A DNA stretch of 64,000 nucleotides, from the NCBI RefSeq assembly GCF_029227915.1, contig NC_079883.1:13144001-13208000 (forward strand), in the 5' to 3' direction. The stretch comes from Hydractinia symbiolongicarpus (taxonomy: Eukaryota; Cnidaria; Hydrozoa; Anthoathecata; Hydractiniidae). A program made the translations under genes and the position numbers. Below the pieces are notes generated by a model. That model made no database searches, was not told where the DNA came from, and was given only the letters and a program-made list of their open reading frames with translations. Below are positions 34,844 to 47,500 of this stretch, in pieces (positions within the stretch are counted from its first letter, which is position 1; every line of letters starts with the position of its first letter).

Positions 34844-35869
34844 TTAAGATGATTTCTTTATTTTATTGTAACTTCCACGTGTCGATGTTACACCAAATAA
34901 AATTGCAATCGCAAAGTTAACAACCAAAGCAGCAAGCATTACAGTAAAAGTATTTGATGCCTCGCCCTGGATGCGAATGTCTTGCAAAACATCCATTCTG
35001 TTCACCATATCCAGTTTAATAGCTTCAAACTGAATTCCGGCACCAACTGCCGTGAATATATGCATCAAGTGATGACTTTGACCTAATGTGTCGAAAACAC
35101 CAGGAATAAATCTTTCAGGCAGTCTTGTAACATTGGCAACAGCTGCCAATGCGTATAGCACACAATGCTTTGCGAATAAAGTAAATGATCGATAATCACA
35201 ATCGAGATCTGTTCCGCAAAATAGTAATCTGTATAAATACGGAGATGCGTTTACGAGGAAGGGGAGAATCATTGAGCAAGTTCGCAGGATGTATTTTAAC
35301 GAATGCCAGTTATGTCGAGTCAAACAACACATTACAGTGGATGTGATTGAGATGAATATTGAAAACAGACAAAATATGAAAGGCGATTGATAAATATAAA
35401 TGTCGTGGCCTAATGGTCTGCAGTAAAAATAAAACGCCTGTCCAGCACCAACAGAATAGATACCTATCGCTGCATAATCCAAGAAGAAACATATATTTCT
35501 CACTGTTGGAGATATCGAGTTAAATGTGTGGGCAATCGAGCTCATTAAGCAGAATCCCATTATACCTAAAGCGTAAGAGATCAGTGGCCACACGTGTATA
35601 TTTTCCACATTAAACTCCTTGGTAAATATCATATAAAATTTAATAAGAAATATCAGAAAACCAAGGAAGTGCGACCATACATTTATTGTTTCGTTGCAAT
35701 AATAAACAAATGGACTTTTGAGACAATCCAGTGCTGCCATGTTCGGTTGCCGGTAACCTTTCACAATAAATGGTTCACGAAATTGTGGTTCGACCATATC
35801 TCTATATAACCCATATTTTTTACAAATATTTTTTGACATTACATTTCTCGGTGTCTCTTTATTCGCCAT
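34844..35869 (-). CDS. PAQR-family receptor, membrane progestin receptor type
   Basis: Intronless minus-strand frame of 341 aa. The first ATG is at 35869 (MANKETPRNV). The frame is open a little further upstream but without an ATG. PAQR proteins are 7-TM membrane proteins with ceramidase-like zinc sites; the mPR branch responds to progestins in vertebrates. Visible marks: GYRQPN near residue 38, NETINVWSHF at 59-68, SSIAHTF with His114, DYAAIGIYS with Asp131, and PERFIPGVFDTLGQSHHLMH at about 251-270. The last of these is the mPR-type motif with the closing zinc His residues. At least seven hydrophobic spans are seen, ending in a C-terminal VMLAALVVNFAIAILFGV span. Length fits mPR (about 330-350 aa). 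Whether it binds a steroid in this animal is unknown. Single-exon structure is common for mPR alpha/beta-type genes. Confidence 0.92.
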   Translation of the reverse strand: MANKETPRNVMSKNICKKYGLYRDMVEPQFREPFIVKGYRQPNMAALDCLKSPFVYYCNETINVWSHFLGFLIFLIKFYMIFTKEFNVENIHVWPLISYALGIMGFCLMSSIAHTFNSISPTVRNICFFLDYAAIGIYSVGAGQAFYFYCRPLGHDIYIYQSPFIFCLFSIFISITSTVMCCLTRHNWHSLKYILRTCSMILPFLVNASPYLYRLLFCGTDLDCDYRSFTLFAKHCVLYALAAVANVTRLPERFIPGVFDTLGQSHHLMHIFTAVGAGIQFEAIKLDMVNRMDVLQDIRIQGEASNTFTVMLAALVVNFAIAILFGVTSTRGSYNKIKKSS

Positions 35870-37068
35870 ATTAATTTGAGGACAGGAGGATTCTTTTAGC
35901 TTAAACACCTTTTCAGCGTTAAAAAATTGTTAATGACCCAACCAAGCATAAACTTAAAAACACAAGCTTTCTTCGCCTTTTTCTTTTCTTTAAATTTTTA
36001 AATGTTAACCATATGTAAAACTTCGCATTTGAAATAGATTCTTTGTGAACCGGTGAGCAATCGCCTTTTTAACACCTGCGTTGCTAGCTGCGGAGAGGCC
36101 ATATTACTTATTGATAAAACACAGCCAGAAATGCTAGCCTCAAATTGAGTTAGTTCTCAATAAACATTATGAACAAAGAATGAGACATTCTGGTTTCGAC
36201 ACACCTAAAATACTCATATATATCAAAATTTTTTGACATATACGAGTATGAACAGCATAAAATTTCAATTACAAAACTTAAAAAAATTAGTACCATCTTG
36301 GTTTTAATTTTTTTTTACTGTAAGAATTTCATAAAAGGTCTCAAATTTGGTTAAACAAAAAAAGTAAACAATTTAGGCTAGAGTATATTTTTGATGTATT
36401 TCAAAATGAAAGTACGTTAGCAATACAACCTCGTCCCCAGGGCTCTTACAAGCCAATGATGATATACTGACAGGACGTCGTGACTGTGACAAGTGGTTTT
36501 TTGCTTAAAACTGCGATTTCAATACTTGTGCCATTTGAGTATTTCACGCTTATAACGAAGATAATTAATTCCTTTTTTCCCCCGAATAAAAATGCAAATT
36601 TGTCTACATTTATATATTTTTATAAACATCCAATTTTTACAAATATTTACAAATAAATAAAGTTTCATAAAATAAAAAACTTGCACTATAGACTCTCCTA
36701 AAGATTTCCCCGAAAAACGGTAAACTATTTGTCACTGGCTAAAACCACGTTGAAAACAAAACATCAAGACAAGAAGGTTTCGCGGTCGCAAAATTCAACT
36801 TAGTGTTAGCATATTTAATGTAAAAAGTTGCTCGCTTAATTGCAACTTGTTTCCTAAATTGTTATTGCGCAAGTTTATTCCAAAATTTCTAAATCCATAA
36901 AGATAACAGCGGCGGAGGGTTTAAGGCACTCACGTAAAAATTCTTCTAGTGTATCAAACCCTGTATCAAAATTTGAAATTTTAAAACAAACGTATCCAGC
37001 TTTTACGTGATGTCCGTGATGCATGTCCGTGATGGAGAGCATGTTACATCTCTGTAACGGAGAGCCTG
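35870..37068. other. Spacer between PAQR and BBS1
   Basis: PAQR upstream region and BBS1 3' flank. It has one hairpin-family end (acaacctcgtccccagggctc at 36425). Nothing else is supported. Confidence 0.5.
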
Positions 37069-38541
37069 CTACTCCATAATAATACCTTCGCTGACTGGCA
37101 TACTTATAATGGCTGTGATGATTGGGATAGATTGTTCTTTATGAAGAAGATACACCTGAAAATAAATCATTGTAATATATACCAATGACAGAAGAAGAAT
37201 ATTCGAATCTATGTCGTATTCGGGTGGCAACACGAAACCGCGAGAATATTTAAACGGTGACCAATGGCTAACACACTATTGGGTCAAGGACACTGGCTTA
37301 GTTTTTGGTTGGATGTAGAATTGTGAATTACTATCTGCTAGTTATTTGCGCACTGGATCAAATATCATCTCTCCCGAAACTCAATTCTTTGTTTTAGGGT
37401 TACTAAAAAAACCTACGCCTTGCGCGAATTCACCAATTTTCGGAAGACAGGGTGAACAAATTACAGCGCACCAATCTGTGCGAACATGAACGCATGAGTT
37501 GCGTATGTCAACTTGATATGCAGTCATGTTTGTGAATAAGCTACATACTTTGATTTTATCAGCTATTCCTTTATCGCTGATCGCTTCTACAAGTGTGTTG
37601 TAGTTAAAAACGCCGCCAGGAAGAACGAACGGTACCTAAAAGATAGAAACAAAAGCAGTTATAGAAATTAAAACATTACAATATCAATCTCTTAACCAGG
37701 TCTCTTATCCGACCACAGACCGGAAAAACTGAAAATGAAGTTGCAATACCACAAGGAAGTGTATCAAAAAAACATACCTCGATAACTGGATGTTGTATTT
37801 TATACAAGGCATTATCAGCTGAGAATGTGATGAGCAAATCTTTGGAAGGTATATCAGCAGATGTGTTTGATAGTAAAATCATAATTTGAAAGGTCGGTCC
37901 CAAACCAAGAACCTAAAAACATCATATCTTAAGATTCATAAGTTCGTTTTAAAATAAACTTTCTGAAACGCTGTTCCAGTTGAAATCTATCACAGGATGT
38001 CTAGTGAATTTATTGGATCAAATTTAGGTCATTGAACATCGTGACTTTTTGGTTTTTTGTTTGATTTTTTTCTTTACTTTTAAAAAAGGGTGTTTTTGTG
38101 CACCTTAAAAGTACAGTACAAATAGTCCATTCCAACAATTTTAGTGAAATGGTCTACTATATTTTCAGGATTGTCGTGTTCTGTTAGATACCAGTAATAA
38201 CGATAATATTTTTATTTCCTTTCTCGCTTCAAAAGGTTGGTTAAAAAAAAAAGAAACTGATTTAAGGAGATTTCTTGGTTTTACAAGGATTTTTAAATTT
38301 TCCGCATTATTCAATATTATTATAAATAGAAAAAAAAATCATACCTGTGCTGATAGCTTTAAAGGATCATCAAGTGTTGATGAGATTGGATTCATTCTTG
38401 TTTCAAGTGTTTTCACAAAAGACCGTGCTGTGTTAAGTCGCAGCTTAAACAAATCGGTCTGAAAAACTTGATGCATAGCTGAAAAAAGAAAGCAAGTACT
38501 TAATAACTGGAAGTATTTTTACCAATAATAAAAATAGCCAT

Positions 38542-38580
<39 letters not shown>

Positions 38581-41500
38581 GCAACAACAACAACAACATT
38601 GTAAACAAACAAAGAGACAAAAAAAGCTACCAAAAAACAAAACTGTGAAATTGACAGCATCGAAAAAGTACTCATAACTAATTACAATAATGGATTACAC
38701 AAGTACTACAGAAAAAAGAAGACACAGCATAAGATTATTGACGCAAATCTTGATGTTGTCAAGTTTCTTAGATCACCTGGTGAAGACATTTAAAAGGAAA
38801 ACACGAACCTTGCGAATGTTCTCTTTCGCGCAACGCTTGATCAACAAATAATTTCGTTTTTCTTGGAACGTTTATTTTAGCAAGTTGAGCGGCTGGAACA
38901 CCTAGTAAAGAAAGAAGAATTAGAAGAACAAAGCAGAAACACAACTTCATTGACAGTGTTGCATTCTGACCAAAAAATAAAGATGGCATTTAATGCAAAA
39001 AAATTTCACATTGGCTATTTTGTTCCATAGTTAGACCAGAATTTGAAACTTTAAAAAGGAGACGATAAACAAAATATGTCTGCATACCACTGCCCATGTG
39101 CATATTCTCAAATTGAGCTGTTCGTTTTAAAATCTTAACAATCAATCCACCACCTAAAAGAAATACTTCTTATCAAAAAGTCAGTCAGTGAAAAAAATAC
39201 AACAAAACTCCGTTAGTTAAGAACTTTGGTAACTAACTTAAGTACCCGCTAACAAAGATTATGTTTAGCTACCATGTCATAAGAGACAACGCTTAAGTTA
39301 GCATTAAGTTGATGATATGCTGTATTTACATTGCGTTTTTTAAGAAGAAGAAATTTTCTTATTTAATTCATTAGACAGAACCCTGCTTATATCACTGTTT
39401 CACAAAAAACCTTTTTTCCACGCAACATTTGCTGAAAATTAAAATACATCTTCGTTTTGTTGTACGTTGAAATTCTATTACTTTCTACATGTTTTCTATA
39501 TTTCAAGAATTTACAAAATCCAAGGTATCAGAGAAACAAAAGCATGCTTAACATCCTGACCTTTTGTAGCCATTACTAAAGCGCCATCTTCACGACCAAA
39601 CCTTCCGTATCTCATACCAGTAACAACATCCTAAAAAATGTTTATAAATAACGCAAGAGAGAAGTTTATTAAGGTGAATTATCTGCCCAGGGAGATAAAT
39701 TTCAAAATCAATTCTCTTAAACATTAGCCATCCCAAATTCTAATTCTAATAGAGACTTGTATCCTTTTCTATGATGTAACTTCAAAATATATAGTCAATT
39801 CGTCTACTTTTACAAACGTATACAAACACAAAAACAAACCATATGTAACTTATCACAACTTAACTTTCTAGATCCGAATCGACTAACAACAAGGTAAGAA
39901 ATCTATTTCTGTGTTTGGGGCTATTCAATAATTTCGTACCGCCCAAATTCGCCATATTTTACCCAACTCTCCCTCCCCACCCCTTGTAACGCATCGCAAC
40001 AAATCTAGTGCCAAACTTCCACCCCCTCCTTGTTACGTACTATTACGAATCTTAACACCTAATTTATTCATTCACTATACTACCAAAAACCTTCATGTAA
40101 CAGATAATCAGGCAAAGTAGTGCTATATTATGAGAAAAAAATAACATTATCATACACTGAAATAATGAAAAATATCCAAAATACATAAAAATTCTTTGTT
40201 ACATAACAAAAAAGCTCCCCCCTCCCTCTGAATTTCATCAAATTCCTTAGTTGTCTGATGAATTGCAAACGTGCAGCAAGCAAATATACTTTGTACCCAT
40301 CTAAAATACAGAACATACCTGAGCATTTATGACATTGCACAGTGATTTGTCTCTATAGACGCGTACTTCTCCATTATTTAAAGCAACAAGCACTAAAAAT
40401 TTTTTTAAAGTGATCATAGCAAACTCTAAACTTTAAACAAACGTGCGCAATCACAATGTTAAGCTCGTAATTGTATGCCAGTCATTTTTGATGTCAAAGA
40501 ATGTATTCTGGAACCTGTATGTCGTTTTATGCAATGGTATATTTTCAACCCCTATCGTCAGAGTTAACTTGATGTAGCGTAATCACTCGATTCAACAAAT
40601 CTTTCCGAAAAGACGCAACATTTCTCATTTACGTTCATTTTTTACATTATTATTATTATTATTACTATTATTTACCCAGGGTAGCCTCTTCAGTGCCTAA
40701 TAGAACTGTTATTAATAAGGATCCTGCAAAAGAGGTCCTAGTGCATTTAAAGTTTCTATTTGAGCTACGAATAGCATACTTTTATAGTCTTCGGTATAAC
40801 TTAGTCCGGGTTTAAACCCAAGACCTTGCGCAGTGGAGGCAGACGCTCTACCACAAGGCCACCAGTCTGTATTCTCACGTTTTCCGGTGAAAGTTATGAA
40901 GGTACCATATGAAACATGATAATAACATATAAAGTAAATTGCTTACATGCTTTATATCCCTTAGCTTTATGATTGAGCAACGTCATAGTAGTAATGATAT
41001 CTGGAAGATGTACAGCCCATAGCTTTTTGCCCTACAAAATCAAACTCAAATTCAAAGTGTTAATTGAACAAATTGTTATTATTTTACTTAGAAATACATT
41101 GTCAGTGAAAAAAGAGCTTCAAAGCAAGTAAATATCCATTTGGAGCTGAAATATAAAAAGCTGTCCAAAAAAGCAAAATCCAGGTAAGAATCTTAGACGT
41201 CTTACCTTGGAAGAAAAACTTGTTATCGTCTGATCCATACACCCAACAACAATATTTTTCCCAACTCTTTCCAATCCAACAATAGGGGACGGAAGCTCGA
41301 CAACTAATCTTGCAGGATCGTTTCCTCTAACATAAAAAAAATTCTATTTGATGACAATTTGAAGTCATACCTTGGTTGGCTTTCTTTCAAACTAGATTAA
41401 AAATAATTCAACTTTACACTATGTTTCTAAGCAGACAGACATTTCGCACTAGTCCCATCTTTTCATTGACACGAAAATGTTTTTATGTAAATCAAACTAG

Positions 41501-44500
41501 CTTAAATGCTTTAAAATATTTGTGCTCACAGATTTATATTCACATTGTTTCTCTCATTGTTTTATTGCAACAAGAAAAATCAAACAAGAGTTAAAAAAGT
41601 TAGAAAACACGAACAATAGAAACTTTAGACAATCCTTTTTTAATATTTTTATTTTTCTTGCTTGAGTTGTTAACTCTCATATTTATATAAAGCTCCACCG
41701 AAAACGAATATCAAAATACAGTCTACCCTCGATAAGTGGAACCTCCACGGGACCGAAAAAAATGGTTCCACTTATCGAATGTTTCACTTATCCGAATTCC
41801 TTGATAATTCGAACCTCTATGAAACCGAAAAAAAGGTCCACCTATCGAACTTCCCTCTTATCTGAAATCACAAAAGACCGAGGAATTTACGAATAACCAA
41901 AAAGGAACAAAAGAAAATGCTTTATAGATATTTACTGCACAGCTGCCATTTTTAAAATGTTACTGCTGATATAGTTTTTATGTTTTCATTACTTGATAGT
42001 AATCAAATGTTCCCATTTAAAAAAAGAAAGTTTTGATTAAAATGATTCAAACGTACGGTAGATGATTTTTCTTTTAAAAACGTTTCACTTATATGAACAA
42101 ATCTTGCTCAAGGGGTCCGCGCGGTTACCCTTACCAACGGTATATAATTTAAATACCCTTGGGTTTGCCGTTATGTGTTATATGTTTTGTTAAGTATTGT
42201 TTTATATGTCCACTGTGTATTACGTAGTTGTTGAAAAACTTGTGAGGTAATTGTAACAGTTTATATTGATGTCTTGTAGTAACAAGACGAAATATCCGTT
42301 AAAATAAAATAAAAAAATCATCAACCAAACTTCTCGTACTTATTTTTATTGTGAAGTCATATGTCCGAATTAATATATTTAATAAAATAAGAGATGCAAA
42401 TCCAAGGGAATGGGGAAATTAGTTTCACTAAACGAAAGTTCCACTTACCCGGGTTCTACCTATCGAGAGTAGACTGTACCAATAAAAATACAGAAGGTAT
42501 GGAAGGAATTTCACATCACACTCATGAAAAAGCCATCTCGTTAAGAAGTTATACTGCCAGGCGAGCCACAAATTTAATCAATTTTTGGGGGTTTTTTGAG
42601 ATAGGAGAATTAAAGAGATTTTCTGGGAGTCGAAATTTAGGAGAAAAATCTAAAAACGTATAAAAATCATTGTGGGGGTTGTTTTCAGTAGATTTTAACT
42701 GACTTTCAGGGCGAAATGAACAGTTACAAATAACCAAACCTTTTCTAACATTCCTGCTAGTGCATCTTTTTTTAAGACGTAATATCATAAACAATTTTTT
42801 AGGAGATTTTACAAGAAATCAATATTTGTGGTCCAAATTTTATGTTATTTATGAGATTTTAGGGGGATTCCAATTTTTTTAGGTTTTTAAAGAGAATTTA
42901 GGGGGTTTCTTATTTTATTTTTAGATTATTTATGAGATTTAAATGGGTTTCCATTTTTTTAGGTTTGTAAAGAGATTTTAGGAGATGGCCATTCTGTTTA
43001 TGTTAGTAAGAAGATTGTACAATAAATTCTTCATACAACATCAAGGTAATTGCAATTGATTTTCAATAAATAAACAATAATTACTTTTTCAAATGGTATA
43101 TCTTTGAGTTTCTACAAGCAATCATGATTCTGTAGTCAACATCAAACAAACCAGAAACAGCCATGAAGACAGGAACACTGGGAATGGACACCTAAAGAGT
43201 TTTAAAGTTCATCAGTACAATACAATAAACTAGTAACTGAACTGACCAATCACAACGCATGTTATTTTTAGATTATGGTATTGGTGCAACCTTCCAGCCA
43301 CAGTTAACGCATAGTAACTTAATGCAATAATGTTGGTTTTATATTGAGGACGTCCTATTATGAAGTAAATTTCGAAGCAGAAATTACATAACAGCTAAAA
43401 AATTGAATCAAATGCCCGTTATTGACAAATCGGCTTTAAAATACCAGTAATATATACAAGGTTCTTGTGAATTTTTAGATTTGTCAACAATTTGATCAGA
43501 TTTTGCATACAGAAAGATTATTTTATAAAGCATCTATTAGTTTATGAATCGTCCAATGAAAATTGATTAGAATTTTAAAACAAAGATTTAAGGCATAATT
43601 TATGTTGCTACACAAGCAAGTTACACTACAAATTAAGACTTTTTTGGGGAAAACTGCAAAACTTCTATATTATCTCACTGATTGTTCTTTTTTGTTAATT
43701 ATTATTAGTATCTTTTAAAATTTTTTACTTAGGATAGCATCTTCAATTCCTGTTAGTACTGCTATCAACAACTGTTCTGCAAAGGGTGGTCCCCAGTGCA
43801 TTCAAAGATCACATTCAAGCTACAAAAGCTGTGCAAGCACAGCAATCGCCCAAACAGACAATCGCTTAATACATTACAAGGCTATCAGTTAATGGTTGGC
43901 ATCAGAAAACCCTTCCTCCCAAAAATATCTGATATTTCTTGATATCTCCATTGTTGGTTGTAAATACTGTGCACATTCAATAACATCATCGAAAGCAATC
44001 CACAAGTATTAAATCAAGTAAAGGAGACAAGCATGTACAAACCTTTGAGTAAAAAAGGTTACTGCCTACCTTACTAAGGACAGTGAAAGCTTCAGGATCA
44101 AGAATACAGATATCCTTGTTTTCTGCACCAACAACCAGACAGCTAATACTGCCTTCATCATTCGAAGTTTTGCGTAATGTATCCATACATGTTACAACAG
44201 ACTACAAGATGAAAATAAAATTTGTTTACTGTCTCAGCTTCTTTATGTACTAATACTTTGAATAGCTTGAAAAAAAAATTAAATAAATTTGCTATGGAAT
44301 CTCTCTTAAATTCAAATACCCTCTAACCCACACTGTCTAATTTTTTCTCTTTAACTTTAACTTTATCTTACACAAGCTTTCCGGTCCTAAGCTAGTTGAG
44401 AAAAGCTTTACTGTAGTGTAATTTCCTCGTCAGAGAAAAAAGCATGATATTGTACAATTTAATTTAGATACAGGCCTTGAAATTTTAATTATCCATACAA

Positions 44501-47500
44501 ATTAGTAATTGTTACTCATTATCACTTGCAATACAATCATGTCTGATACTGCAAAAAATGAGTTTTTATTAGTAATAATTGTTACGGTTATCATTACCAA
44601 TATTAATATTCTTCTGTTACAAACTCTAAATATTTGCTATAATAAAATTTTGTCAGTATTATTAACGAGGCTGGCTTTATCAGTGAGGATTTGAAATTAC
44701 AATTAAACATCAGTTTAACTTTAGTTCTGTTGCCATCAAGAGCACTAGTGGAACCCAGTACTCTAACTACATGTTCACAGTACTAGGACAACTGTTATAG
44801 AATATAAGAACAATGCTATCATTAGAAAACCTGCATACTCAAGAATAGAGAAAAAACTGTATGTTTTTAAAGTTAAGCTTTTAAATCATTTAAGAAGTAG
44901 AAAATGATTGCTGAACCTACTTAGGCATTACTAAAAATATTCGTTTAATTCAACGTGTCACTGGGTATCAAAGTACATCACATAGATTTTATTCATACCT
45001 GTTTTTTCAAAGGTGTGTGCTTGTGGACTGCTGCAAACGGTTCAACTTCTTCTGGAGGTAATTGTAGAAATCTATATGAAAAAAATCCATTGATATTGAG
45101 TCCTATTAAATATCATTATCTTACATCAGTGATGGCTTTACCAAACAAATAACCTACAAAATAAAAATTTCTACTTACTTTAAAGATCGAACAGTAAGTA
45201 CCGACACACCAAGCTCCTCTCTATAAATAAAATCTGTTTTTAGACCACAGCCCCAACACATTAAATATACGGTTGTTGGTCTGGATACCAACTTCAGCAT
45301 TTTTTTAGAATCCTCTACTGCCCAGGGACCAGATTTAAGTAAATTTTAAAATCCTTCTGTCCCTGGCTGGTAATTTCAACAAGTCACACATAAGAAGAAC
45401 ACACCTTATCATAAATTTGTTAAAACATAATGATCCAAAATCTTTGTCCAATATCATATTTGTAAAAAAAAATCCTGCAAATATATTCTTGGGGAACACA
45501 AAATTAAATATTTTGCCAATGAATCACGAAATTACATATAGCAATAATATATTCAGCATTTTGCTAATCCACTAATTTATCCCATCCAACCCATGCTAAC
45601 ATAGAAAACCAACGTTATGCCGAGAACACTGATGATGATGATGACTTAAGGTAGATTAATTTTTGTTCTGTTTTTTTTTATAGTACCTTCATAAATGTAG
45701 CAGGGCAAAAAAATATCACAGGTACATCATCATAAAAGTTGTACTTACCGCAAAGACGAAAGCATATCTCTCATGACACTAACATTGATTCTATCCTGAA
45801 AATTTAAATATTTAGTTTCACTGTTTTATATTTGATTTATCATGTGCACACTATATTTATTCTAATTAGAGTTAAGGCACGTTCCAGCTTTGTGATATAT
45901 ATTGTTAATTGCAAATTTTACTAGCTAGGACCGGGAGTGTCACACTGGTTTGGTAAAAGGTCAATACCATACTACATCAGGAAAAATAAATTGAATTAAA
46001 AGCTTTATACTCCTTTTTATTTAACTAGACAAGGGGTTAAACAACATTTTGCTAAAATAGAGATTTTATTAAAAAAACTAGCAACTGCACATAATTCAGA
46101 AATAGAATTCAAGATGGTTTTGCACACCTCTTTGGCTTGATTCCATATGTCATTTTCCACCGGATTCACCTATAATGTAAACAAGTGATTGTTAAGGCAG
46201 TAGCATGGAAAGCCAGTACAGTATTAAAAAGGGGCAAATGTATAGTATTTAACAAACATGTTAAATAGGTTACATGTACAGTAATAAATAGGTTTCCAAA
46301 TACCTCTTCTAATGGTAATGAAAATTTGAAGTATGGCCGTAAATTTTTGTAGATATAGATAAAAGGTCCACTGGCAACAGCAATAGCTAAATAAAATAAA
46401 TAACACTTTATTCGCTATAATGTATGTTTTTTTATCTGGGTGAATGAAGCAATAAACAATCTGATTGGTTAAAAGGCATTTAATTAATGTGCAACCTGGT
46501 TATAATAACTTTGAATACAAACAAAAAATTAAAGACACAAACTTGGAGTTACAATAGTAATGACCTTCTAAATGATAATATATATCTTTATTAGAGTTTC
46601 ACATTTCACATGCTAAATTAATATTATATATAAATATCCTATCACTCTAGGAAAAGATGAAATTGCAAAGTTAAAAATAAAACCAGATAACTTTTTTTGC
46701 ACTCTGACTGATGTAGAATTGTGCTTAAAAAGTTTTTAAAAGTCCCCATAATAAGATACATACTAAATGTTTTTTTTTAAAATTGGCAACAACTTTTAAC
46801 CTTTGTGAGGGCATTTCTCTTGTCAGATTGAAAAATACCACAAATAACCTCCAATATACTTTGGCAATGAGGTCATGAATAGTTACTGATGTTTATCATA
46901 ATTTCTGCGAGAAGTAACCATTTTAGGTAGTGCGTTTTGCATAACATAGTGTGTTTAATATAAACTTTGAATATAAGTTTTTTAAACATTTCATTAGACA
47001 ATTTTTATTTACATTTTCAGATTGGACGAGTGTGGAAGTTTAAAATGGATATTTTGAATTTATATTTTTGTTTTTGTAAGAAATATATACTTCAAGGAAA
47101 TTTAAAATGCGCATTTATAAAACCTGTGAAAAATTCACAAAAGAAAAACATTATTGTAAGGCCTATGCAATAGTTTACTACCATCTTATCAGTTTTAATA
47201 ATGTCAAAAAACTACAAATCTAAAATTAAACTCCAAAACCCGAAAAAACAACAAAACAAAACAAGCCACAAAAATTTTGATGAAAAAAAAACAAATCTGT
47301 TAATACCTGGTGTTTTTGGTTCATTCATATCCATATGAAATGTAACCACAGCAGTAGGAAGGTCAATAATAGAGCTTTCTGTCATTAAAGATGTTCCTAG
47401 ATAATAAAATTAGAATTTTCAACAGTTGCTACATAGTTGTACGAAATACCATTCATTAAAAATACCGTTCTTAGTCCAGGAGCTGTTTACATATTTTTTT

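Noticed and set aside
38768-38989. Apparent start [15 protein letters not shown] with a signal-peptide-like run upstream of [12 protein letters not shown]
   Set aside because: This is intron sequence read through in front of BBS1 exon 18. The real acceptor is at 38901.
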